Assembly: GCA_003988855.1 (NCBI GenBank)
Contig: QYAI01000033.1
Coordinates: 62,001-126,000 of the forward strand
Direction of reading: 5' to 3'
Source of the DNA: Arachnopeziza araneosa
Taxonomy: Eukaryota > Ascomycota > Leotiomycetes > Helotiales > Arachnopezizaceae
DNA length: 64,000 bases
Shown here: positions 35,248 through 45,300 of the stretch, one piece after another
Layout: the number at the start of each line of letters is the position of its first letter
Numbering within the stretch: the stretch's first letter is position 1
The notes under the pieces: model-generated
What the model saw: only the letters and a program-made list of their open reading frames with translations
Database searches by the model: none
What the model was told of the DNA's origin: nothing
Made by a program: the position numbers and the translations under genes

Positions 35248-35807
35248 GATTATTGTCGGCTGCTGCTTCACAAACAGTAATAATCGCTAGAGAGCCAAGG
35301 AAAACAATAAATAATACGCTCTGGGGGCCAGGTAGTAGATGTAAAGTGGGTGGATGTCCTAGAAATTCTGGTGGGGTAGGTTGGCAACCAGCCTGCAGCT
35401 CAACGATTTAAGTCCCAGAGATGGGGTGTTTCGGAGAGGTCTTAAGAGAAATTTTGGAAAAAATATCGAGTCCTTTGTTGGTGACTTTGAGTCACATCGG
35501 GGCCAGAAGATGGTCGCTGCCCCAAGTTGAGCCGGAGACGAAGAGGAATGTGAGTCTAAAGTAAAGCTTAATACGAAGCATTTTCCTCTGCCTTGATTTG
35601 GAAGGACGGACTTCGGCTACTGACGCACCGTTATAGACGCTAACGCTAACAATAAGCGCCAATGCCACGCCCTGAGCACGTGGCCCTGCGTCGCTCCTCC
35701 CGGGGAAAAGAAAGAACTTGTGATTTCATGTATTGGGGCCACTACATCTTTCCATTCCCGCTCTTTATCTACTAAACTTTCCACCTATTATTCTCTGCTA
35801 AAAGCAT
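35248..35807. other. SCT1 promoter / 3' flank of cysteine-rich gene
   Basis: Promoter region of SCT1 (next to 35247) and the 3' flank of the cysteine-rich gene. No further gene was seen. Confidence 0.45.
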
Positions 35808-36264
35808 CTAGCAGCTCCCACCACTGCTCGAGTTGCACAAGCAGAACTTGAACCCATCGTCCGGGGTATATCCCACGGAGCTTTTGTACTCGCCACAGTC
35901 AGAGCAACCTCCTTCAGCATTCCAGCAATCCTTGAACGCCTCGAAACCCGCCACTGCCAAATAGTCATTGGTGAAAATCGGCCCACCGTTCTTGGAATAT
36001 GCGGCTTTGTTGCTGTAATAGTTTACGGTGAAGAGACAGGAGCCGTGAGCAATCCCAACGCGACCGTTGGAATCGGGATTTTGGGTGGCGAGGGAACTAG
36101 ATCTTTGTTATTTCAAGGACACGGTAACTTGTTACTTGAGTTTTAGATACCCTTCATAAGCATTTCCTAGGGCTACGCAATCGTTGCCGAGTGCGCCGTG
36201 ATTTGTGTGGCAAGTGTTACTAGAAAGGTAGCTGCGAGCGAAGAGCCTTGATAAATGGCGAGTT
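35808..36264 (-). CDS. Cysteine-rich, secreted-like small protein; 5' end unresolved
   Basis: Two joined exons are clear: roughly 36264-36151 and 36096-35808, separated by a 54-nt GTATCT...CTAG intron. They read SNTCHTNHGALGNDCVALG, then NAYEG|SLATQNPDSNGRVG, IAHGSCLFTVNYYSN, AGFEAFKDCWNAEGGCSDCG and KFCLCNSSSGGSC before TAG. There are nine cysteines in about 118 residues, with Gly, Asn and Ser abundant, as in disulfide-stabilised secreted fungal proteins. I could not find an ATG or signal peptide joining in frame upstream. The nearest ATG (about 36410, MTFSSATQVEIS) is hydrophilic and its donor gives the wrong phase. The gene is either missing an undetected first exon or is 5'-truncated. No family was recognised and no function is claimed. 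Confidence 0.55.
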
Positions 36265-37949
36265 AGCGTTAGCTTTGCAAATGAAGAGCTTTATATACTT
36301 CTAGTACGAGATTTCATTGATAATGTTTGAGGTTCTTTAGCTGAATCTTTCCACATACCTTTACAGTGGTATCCGATATTTCAACCTGTGTAGCACTCGA
36401 AAACGTCATGGTACTTCATCCTACAACCAAATATCTGCCCGTAAAGGTCATTTTTGAGCAGAACAAATCTCGAATGTACCCAAATACCTCACAGCTCAGT
36501 CATCACGGAGATGGAAACCGAATCTTTCGGGACATATTTTCGTAGAAGCTCAACTGACTTCACGTGAAGAGAGAGAAGTAATCGGCACTCATTTCCTATT
36601 TTGGATAGGCCGAGGAAGCTTATCGCCCTTGAGGTTGTACGAGATGCTACGGGATGCCAGGGCCATACCTTACAAAAGGATTTCCAATTACAGTCCTTTC
36701 CACCAAGATCGTGTTACATCGTGTCGACCTTAGCATGTACTAATGGTCGAATAATCGCTCTAATTTATAGCTCCCTACCAAAATAACTTACGATACCCTG
36801 AGTCAAATCAACAATCAAAGCAGTCTAATGAAGCTAGCTTCATGAATCCATTGCGGACAATGCCTTTCAATCTAAAGAATTTTCATCTATACCGTGCTAG
36901 CAAGCTATTCAATGGGATAAAATATGTGGTGTGTAACGAATCCGTACAACCCTTGGTAGTCTCCGCTTTCCTCGTACAAGCTTACGGGAATATATCTAGA
37001 ATTAGTTAAATCCCTTGGTAGCGGCGGCCGATCTTCTCAAATTCCACAAACAACCCTTGTCTATGTAACATGTTCCTAAAAGTGTCTCCAGTTCAGTGTT
37101 CACATTATTCGTTGTTCAGAGTATGCTAAGCTGGCCTAACACCTCTTACGTACTTATTGCGTGAGTGAACTAATAGAAACTTCTACAATTTGGTGTTCTC
37201 TCCAGTTCAAAAAGGGTTAAGTCTAAATGTCCAGGAAGTCTTAAGACAGCAGGAATTTCCTCACAAACTTCTCTATCTCCTCTAACAAAACCGCTATCTC
37301 AATCATGTTTAAATCACCTTTCTCCTTCCTCTGCAGCGTGTCGGTACTTGATTAGCTATTAGAAGAAAGGTGGCGCGCTTCAGGTACCGAATCCATATTC
37401 TTAATACAAGGAGAACCTTAGCATGCCAAGAAGTCTACAACGGACATAGCATAATTATAGATACTTCCAGGAGTCTGAATGATGATCCAGTCCTAGATAC
37501 CCACTTCCAAGAACAAGTACTCATTCCCATAAGTCATTACGAATTGTCAAATAGGCAAGATCTACAACTAATGTCTCAGCGGAATTGTACTAGATACACC
37601 AACTTCTTTGAGGATGGAGAACACGAAATTATGAATTATGTCGATGTCAAAAGGGTTCAGTGCTGCAGTTTATAAGAAAGGAAGGACTTGGCCATTTCCC
37701 AAATCTCTCCGCTCTCTAAACCTCCTTTCGAAAGAAAAACGCTTCGCTTATCATGTCAGCATTTAAGCGATGTTTTGACTCGTTCCAATGTGTGTAACCA
37801 TTACATTATTTAAATCCAATTCTGACAATCAATCTTCAGATAGAGAAGCTAGTGAATCCTAAATGCCCTTGACAGTATTAGTCTACAAGTATCTTGAAGA
37901 CTCAAACGAACCCACAGCTTCCCCCAACATAAAACAACACCTAATCAAG
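36265..37949. other. AT-rich stretch between cysteine-rich genes
   Basis: About 1.7 kb, AT-rich. It should hold the unresolved 5' end of the cysteine-rich gene on the left and the promoter of the Met-Cys gene on the right. A plus-strand frame at 37370-37675 begins with GTG and lacks family features. No transposon ends were seen. Confidence 0.45.
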
Positions 37950-38255
37950 ATGTGCAAATCCACACAAACATCCTATGAAAGTTGCGCCTGCGCGAGCGAA
38001 TCGACAGAGAAATGTCTCGCCTTTGCGTGTGCCGAAGAGTTTGCTCGAAACCACAATGAACCAGCACCTGATTCCGCGCACTGTGCGTACTTGAATGTTG
38101 CAAAGGTGAATCGAGAAGGAGATTGTGGTTGCCATGCGAGGAAGGTGACGGGGACTGGGGACCAAGCTAAGCATGAAGACAAAGGGAAGGGAGACATTTA
38201 TTCCGGTAATAAGATTAGATTCTCGGATTGGGTTGGCTGGGTAAGCTGGTTCTGA
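37950..38255 (+). CDS. Met-Cys small cysteine-rich protein, copy A
   Basis: 101 residues from ATG 37950, no signal peptide. Begins MCKSTQTSYESCACASEST. Cysteines at 2, 12, 14, 22, 27, 45, 59 and 61. Six of them (2, 12, 14, 27, 45, 61) occur at the same positions in the gene at 38525, as do Tyr9-Glu10, Glu30, Ala32, Glu37 and His44. This is strong evidence of paralogy and of translation. The start is fixed because Met-Cys is shared. The C-terminal 40 residues are unique, Lys/Gly-rich and end with the aromatic WVGWVSWF. Similar short Met-Cys proteins with C-x-C pairs are common, unnamed families in Pezizomycotina. Metal binding through Cys/His is a reasonable guess, not shown. An in-frame upstream extension exists but would bury the conserved start. 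Confidence 0.72.
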   Translation: MCKSTQTSYESCACASESTEKCLAFACAEEFARNHNEPAPDSAHCAYLNVAKVNREGDCGCHARKVTGTGDQAKHEDKGKGDIYSGNKIRFSDWVGWVSWF

Positions 38256-38524
38256 GCGTTGCGCAGGGTGAGTATCCATTTAGATGATTCAATGGGAAAG
38301 AATTACAACATTATTCATGCGGAGAGGGTCTGACTATTTCCTGCACAGTCTGCAGGGCTATAAGTCTCTACAGACATCCAAAATAACCATCTTATTCTCC
38401 AATATTAAGAAAATATCAGCCTCACCTACAACACGAGAATACAATATTACCAACTCTACTCAACGTCTACTTCATCCACTCCGTCTTCGACTATCCACCG
38501 TCGCAATCCTTGTGTCTAATAAAG

Positions 38525-38749
38525 ATGTGCACCGTTCGCCAATATTTGTATGAGGGCTGCAAATGCCAAGTTCCTGGTGAGACATTGGAAGAATGTCCGC
38601 GGTGTAAGAAAGAACGCGCTAAAGATGAGTACGAGGGCCCTTTTGGCACAAATCACTGCGGTAATGCCAACAACATCGGAGTTTGGAAAAGGGTGCGAGG
38701 CAGGTGTGAACTTCATGCTCCATGGCTTACCAGGTGGCGTCGAAACTAA
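38525..38749 (+). CDS. Met-Cys small cysteine-rich protein, copy B
   Basis: 74 residues from ATG 38525, 269 nt downstream of copy A on the same strand. Begins MCTVRQYLYEGCKCQVPGET. Cysteines at 2, 12, 14, 24, 27, 45 and 61; six are shared in position with copy A without any gap over the first 61 residues. Charged and basic in the middle (RCKKERAKDEYEG), with a basic end (WLTRWRRN). No signal peptide or membrane segment, so a cytosolic or nuclear location is likely. The nucleotide sequences have diverged well beyond a recent duplication while the cysteine frame is kept, which suggests selection. Function unknown. Confidence 0.7.
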   Translation: MCTVRQYLYEGCKCQVPGETLEECPRCKKERAKDEYEGPFGTNHCGNANNIGVWKRVRGRCELHAPWLTRWRRN

Positions 38750-39444
38750 GCCCTGGCAGTGGTAGAGAAGTAGTGATAGTGTAGGATAAAACGAAGAATG
38801 AATATTCGCTGAGATGTATACCATTTGGATGTGAGGTGAAATGGACCTTTGGTTTCCTCCTTGTTTGACGGAGGCAGTGGATAAAGGCCCCAGTTAGTCG
38901 AAGCTTGATAACAGCCAATATAACGAGATCATAAAGTGAAACCTTTCTCCTCAACACCGCGATGCGCAGTTCTACTCACTTCGCTTCCCATTTGTGTCCA
39001 GATCTACGTCACGCCGACATCGAGTCCTCTCCGTCCACTACCCATGCTCATATCTACGGGTAGAACAAAGAGGAAAGCACTTCTAGGTGTAGCTAGATAG
39101 CGCTAGGGAAGAGGTTCCTCATGAGCAACGGCCGTAGATGTGAGAAGGTGGGTTGGGGACAATTTCCTTGGTGGAGAAAGAGAGACGTAAGAGAGGAAGA
39201 ACGGTTTAATTTACTCAAACAGGAAAATAACACGTTGAATAAAAAAGGACAGATGAGACATCCCTATTTTAAAGACATTACCTCAAACCAAGCCTTTCAC
39301 CAATGAAGTTTGTAATACAAATAAAACCACAATGCAGACGCCAAGCACCATTCATGCGATGACTCCCAACCAAAACGCCACTCATCCAGGTATCCAACAA
39401 CTACTGAACCATACACTACACGCACATATCCAATATCAAATTAA
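38750..39444. other. Convergent intergenic region
   Basis: 3' flank of copy B (+) and 3' flank of the single-TM protein gene (-). No other gene was seen. Confidence 0.5.
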
Positions 39445-41280
39445 TCAACTGTCATACTCCGGTTCCCGATTCGCAATCCTAGCTCGATCTCTCTGACTCC
39501 CGGCACCGTATAACATCTCCATTAACTTGCTCTTCTGCTTCTCCCTCACACCTCCCAAGTATCCACTCACATCCTCGAGACCTCTTATTTGTTCATCAAC
39601 ACCAATCGTACTTCCATTGGCTCTCAGAAGCGGACTGACCAACTTCCTTCTCAGATTCTCTAGATTTGCTTTCAATGTCAATAATTTCCTGTTATGGTCT
39701 TCGAGGATGGATTTATTCTGCACCGTTTTAGCGCGAATATTGCCCAAAAGCTTTTTATTTCTTTCAAATTTGTGTAGCGAGGAAGAGTTAGGGCCCAGAA
39801 GCTTAGTCCAGAGAGATGAGAGCATATCGTCCTGAGCAGAATCCTGAGCATCGGCTTCACGAATAACGGTACGTGCTAGATTGAGGAACTGTCGGTCGAT
39901 GGCCTCGAATAGGGAAAAGAGAGAGAGGCTATGTTGAAGCTCCGAGTTGATGGATTCTTCAAGAACAGTGAGAAACTCGGTGAAGGTACGTTGGAGAGTT
40001 TGCCGGGTTCGTTGTTGAGTAGAGAGACCGAAGACAGATGTTGCGAGAACGCCAATCCGAGTTGGTGTTCCTGTAGGAGTCTCGAAAACACCGCAGCGAG
40101 AGAGGAGCGTGTGCATGTTGTCGTAAGCCGACGTCATAGGAGATGGTGGAAGAGACTGCAATTGAGAGAGTTCGCGCCGAGCCCAGTCCATTACAATCAG
40201 AATCCTAATATATATTAGTCTATTCTTAAATAGATTCAGCATAGATCATACCCGTCGACATCACCATCCACATTCGCAAAAAACCTTGTAAGCTCGATAG
40301 CCAATGTTTTTAGACTTTCGCTCAAATCATCAAGCTCTTTGACAATTATTGGAGCAGAAGTCATATTTGTAGTCCGTACACTTTCTCCTAGATCCCATAC
40401 AGCAACCCCAGTAGCTTGTAAATCTCCAATTTGTTGTACGCCATTCTCCGAATAGAAAATCAGTGGTTCGAATGCCTTTGCCAGCCCTGCCACTTTGACA
40501 AGATCTGGTACAGGCGGCAGAACTCCAGGTTGAAACAGTGATCGTACTGCAATAATCGAAAGGAAAGCCACGAATATCGAACATGATAAAGAAAGCCAGG
40601 ATCTTGTAATGGAGTCGAACTTGGTTCTCATAGAACTGAAAGCAGCTTCAAAAGGTTCCGTCCTATGTTGTACTTCTGCTCGAACTGCAAACCGAATATC
40701 TAAAACCAGTCAGTACCATCCGAATCAACCATCAACCATCAAGCATCATACAATTATTGCTATTCTCCGGTACCGCCATTGGGTGAGGCGGTTGCTCTTC
40801 CTGCTTTAGAGCTCCTCCAAAGTCATTACCAAAATCCGCATCACCAGCAGGGTATGGACTTGGACTCGGAGATCTCTTCTTCTCGGGGCTCAAGCTTCCT
40901 GTCGGTAGCCTTGTCCTGGCAGCGGCAGCTAACGTATCATCTGCACCATCATCGGCGCTCTCATATTCAGGACTACTCTCGCGACTATCCCTGCTCCTCT
41001 TTCCTAAGACAGGAGCTTTATTCCAGAAGCCGCTGCTGCGGTTTCCGTTTCCGTCGCGTCTCCACGCTGGCGGGCTGAATCTGCCTCCCGACACCGAGTC
41101 CGCCATCTCGGATTCGCTGTCGGAGCGGAAGCCAGAGTGATGGGAAGGGTAACCAAACCGCGGGGAGCGGGGCAGGCCGAGCTCGCTGTTGCTGTTCTCT
41201 TGTTCGAAGTCTTGTAGAGATGCGTTTAGCGATGGATGGTCGTCGAACAGGCCTTCGAGCTCCTCGATTGTCGTCGTCAT
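39445..41280 (-). CDS. Conserved fungal single-TM protein with C-terminal coiled coil
   Basis: Three exons: 41280-40752, 40699-40252 and 40204-39445, 578 residues, all junctions in frame. The N-terminus is acidic/Ser-rich and disordered (MTTTIEELEGLFDDHPSLNA, then RTRLPTGSLSPEKKRSPSPSP). After the first splice comes YIRFAVRAEVQHRTEPFEAAF. One strong TM segment follows (about 210-232, SLSCSIFVAFLSIIAVRSLF). The next block is highly conserved in the family (NGVQQIGDLQATGVAVWDLG, TSAPIIVKELDDLSESLKTL). The C-terminal half is helical (RTFTEFLTVLEESINSEL, KLVSPLLRANGSTIGVDEQI, KLMEMLYGAG). I recognise it as a widely conserved Pezizomycotina protein without an assigned function. Topology suggests a short cytosolic arm and a large domain beyond one membrane. 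Confidence 0.85.
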
Positions 41281-42335
41281 GTTCGTCGTCAAGGGCCGCG
41301 AGCGGTGTTCGCTGCAGAGCAAGGACGGGTTTAGGGTTGTTTCGGACGTGAAGAATATAGAGATATGCGAGGACGAGAACCGTTAGAGCAAGAAAGGTGC
41401 TGGGAGCGATTGTAATAGAGAATAGTGCGATGCTGATGTGGTTTTCTATGGTGAGTATTGACATGACCCCAAGCCGGTGCTCAGGTCTGCTTCTCCGCTC
41501 TGCTTAATGGGACGACTTGAACCAGTACATTCGATCCCGTCTAGCGACTGGTTTGAATAGGAAAAGGCGACGAGTGAGTGAGAATCGAGCAGGAGGTAAG
41601 AAGGTTGAATGCGACAAATCGTGGTGGGGTTGCCTTGGCCCAACTTGTGTGGGAGCAACTTCAGGCCCTCTGATTTACCAGCCACTTCATTCGCCCGGCT
41701 GGATTGGACAAGGCCTTCTCTTCACTCACGATGCCGTTCAAATCAGCTCCCTTGAGCATTGCTGCGTTGGCCATTCCATGCTGCGAGCTTGGATAGTGTG
41801 TGCAGCAAAAGCGACGGCTGGGCCAATTGTTTATCGATATCACCGGCTGCAGGGGAAGACAGGGCCAGTCGTGTTGCGGCCCGCCATGTCAACCAATCAT
41901 GGAGAGCCATCTGAAAAGCCTTGAAACACCCGCAACTGACCCATGAGAAACTGTATTTCAGCCCAGTGCGTCCGCCCCTTACATATACCGCAAGAAGCTG
42001 TTGCGACCATGGCCAGCCATCTCTCGCGCACTCCTTTAGTCCTGAAGATGCATCCGGCATGTCTGAGAGTCTTCTCGTCCACTGTTAATAGTCTCACACA
42101 ATCAGCATGGAAATCCGACGCTCATCTCAAGATGCAATCAAGTTTATTTTCATGCATCGACGCTATGCTGCTTTTGATACACGCTATGCAATGATTACTA
42201 TCTACAAAGACCAAAATATCAAGGCGCTATTCCTTGCTCGCTATCCATCTCCATCCATGACACCTTCACGAGATGCTTTGGGTAGGTACTGTGAAGATAC
42301 ATTCCTCACATCTCACAAATCCAGCATGCAACAGC
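41281..42335. other. Promoter of single-TM gene / 3' flank of NUP145
   Basis: About 1 kb between co-oriented genes. The left part is the promoter and leader of the gene starting at 41280; the right part is the 3' flank of NUP145. Overlapping open frames on both strands (41446-42060) show no family features. Confidence 0.5.
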
Positions 42336-45300
42336 CTATCGAGCAGTGGCCATCACACTCCTATAATACTCCAAGCTAAGGTCGACGGTGTACTTCAGAT
42401 ACTGATCCTCTGTAAGCGGTAGTCGCAGGACCTTTGCAAGGTTGTTTTTCTGCGACTATTAGCATGATTCAAAGACCGGAATTCGAGTAGGTCTTACCTC
42501 TCCCTTCTTCCCCAATGCGACCACAGCCTTGGCAACGACGCTGCTCATGGTCTCAACAGCAATGGTCTCCATAAAAGCTGGATGCCGTGACTCCTCAACC
42601 ACAGCTGGTAAACCAGATAAGAGTCTCTCAAGCACTAAATCGTCAATCTCCCATCCCTTTCTCTCGCAAGCAACCAAGTCGAGGAAATCGTGATAGATTT
42701 CACCTCCCAAATACCAATCTGAAATGGCATTCTCCTTACCAGCGAAACCATTGAGAATCGTGCGGAGGGTGTTGTAATCGAGCTCAATAATTGTTTTTGG
42801 TGCCACCTCTTTAGAGAAAGTGCGGTGAGCTTCGTTATACGAACCTGCTTTGATAAGACATTCAACTTCACCAGTTGGGTTCTTTTCAACGCTTCGCATG
42901 TACAACGCTTTTGCTTCCCAAATCCATGCCGCCGGAATCTTAAGATTGTTGGTAAGCGTTGTAAACGTCTGGCTGTCCTCCGATCCGATCCGACCGGCGT
43001 GACGAGCAAGGTGCTCTTGAATAGACTTTGCTCGCGCTTCGTCAGAAGAAAGATGCAGAAGAACAAAAACAGCATCTATCCAACTGCCTTCATTTGTGAG
43101 TTGAGAAGCGAACGAAATTGTGGTTCGATCAGCCTTGTCCTCATCACCATCACTGTCTTTGATCGAACCACATGATGTGATAGCTTGACTGAGTTGCCAA
43201 GCGAGACGGGCATCCATAGGTGACAACTGAGAATTCTCGGGCCGTAACACATCTTCCAAATCTGCATCATCGAAAGTGGTAAGCTTCAACAGACCCCAGA
43301 GCAAGTCTTCTCGATGTTTGATGCCTCCGTCGTGCCACAAGGTTGGAACTTTCTGCTCTACATACCATGGGGCCGGAATGCAAGTCTCTTTATCTTGAGC
43401 AATATCCTCTGCAAATGCTTCAACTGCATGCTCGATAGAGTCCCCAGATAAGATGCCGTACCAGAGTCGAAGACCAAAAGCTTGACGCCAGTCGAGACCG
43501 AATCGTTTTGATATAATGAAGGATTCAACACGATCCTCAGGAGCTCCCTTGGAGCCTTCAGCAATACAAACGTTTCCAGCGAGGAGCTCGTAGATTGCTC
43601 GGATGGGTTGACTGAACTCTGAGAGCATTTTAGACTTTTGCCAGTCATTGAGTTGTTCTCGAATGTCTTTTCTAATGCTGTCCTTACTCGCAATAAGTGC
43701 AACAAGAGTTGCCAATCGATAGTTTCCACCAGCGAGCAAGTAACCGCAGGCATCATCGATTCGATGTCCAGATAAACTGGCGATAGCCTTCTCCTCGTGA
43801 GATCTAGCCAACGCAATGTGCTTGGCCGAAGCATCATCGACGAGCTTTTCCCAGAACTCGGATAATTTCTTCTTGCGTAGGCGTAAGTGGATCTGAGGGA
43901 CCTTTTGAAATTCTTCGGAAACAGTGATTGGATCCCAGAGAACCCCTGCAAGTTGCCACACTAGCTTCTCGTGAACCGCAGCTGCACCTCGACCATTAGT
44001 ATCATCAAAAAAGTTGGAAAATGAGAAGTTCTCTGGGAGAGTTGCATAAGGAACGTCGCCGGAGAGGTCAATGATAGCCATCTCTTTGTGCTTTTTGAGC
44101 AGATCTGAGGATGCCTCGATGTTGTCAGTATGAGCATGACTTTTTGAGAATAGGACCAACCTCGTTTGAAAATTTGGCAAAGCGAACATCACGATTTTCC
44201 GAAACAATGGCTCCCTTTTGGATGGAAAGTAGGCCATTCTTCTCACGGGAGCGACGGGACGATCTTCCAAAGGGTCTCGCCGCTGCTGGAGCCGAGTATA
44301 CCAGAGTCCCGTCATTGCCCCAAGTTGGTTTCATAGAATCATGCCACAAACGATCCTCTGGTGTCAATTCGGGAAGTTCGTTATCTGAAGATTTAGGTCG
44401 CTTTGCATATGGCCACTGGTACACGAATCTTAGCAAAATATTCTATTGTTAACTACATACATGAGCGGGCGCAACGGACGGCCCTCATATTCACAACCAG
44501 CATCACATCAAAAATGGGAAGGAAAACCAACCTCAAATCCCTTAGTCTTTTCTGGAACCTTGAGAGCCTTGACTGGGCTTCGTGTTTGACCAAATAAAGA
44601 ATTCATCAAATCGATGCTTGTTGCAAAGCCACGGCCGTCAGAGACAACTCTTCTTGCAATGGGTGTAGGCTCAGATGCTGGTAGTGAATCATCCCCATGA
44701 AGATCAATTAAGCTCTTAAGATGGGCTCGATCTTGCTTCTTTGGGCTGACTGTATTCTGCAAAGTAGCTGCCCAATCATCTGCTGCAGCAAATTGTCTTT
44801 TCGTTGGAGTTCCAGCTGTTTTTGATGCCCTCAATCTTGCTCTCATAACAGCACCAGGTGTATCGAATGCCGCGCTTATATCTTCGTCTCCAATTTGCGA
44901 GTCAAGGTCCAGCTCCGCGGTATTGCCAGCTTCTGGAAAAGAGCCCGCCATCTCTTGATCCACGATGCTGACAGATTCGTCGTCCTGTCTAAGGTCGTCT
45001 TGGTCCATTGGTTCCTCAACGCCGTTGTCGGACTCTGAACCCACAGAGCGATCATCTAAAAAAGACTCCTGGTTCTGCTCATCATAATCTTCCTCCATTT
45101 CATCATATACTTCTTGATCATCAAAAGCACCTGGCAAAAGCTTCTTCTTTCTAAACTCGAAGGTGTCATCGGGATCAGATTCGGTTTGGGTCACCTCTGA
45201 TACTGAGGCAAACGATGCATCGTGACCTTGTGATCTTGGAGTGCGCGATTTTGGGGTTGGGCTATCCGGAGGAGCACTTAGGGTACTCTGTCCAAAATCT

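Noticed and set aside
37370..37675. 101-codon plus-strand frame near the Met-Cys genes
   Set aside because: Begins with GTG rather than ATG, lacks the shared cysteine frame and sits in AT-rich sequence.
41018..41464. Minus-strand frame starting MSILTIENHIS with a TM-like segment
   Set aside because: It overlaps the first exon of the single-TM protein gene in another frame and decays into Arg-rich text; the other frame matches the conserved family.
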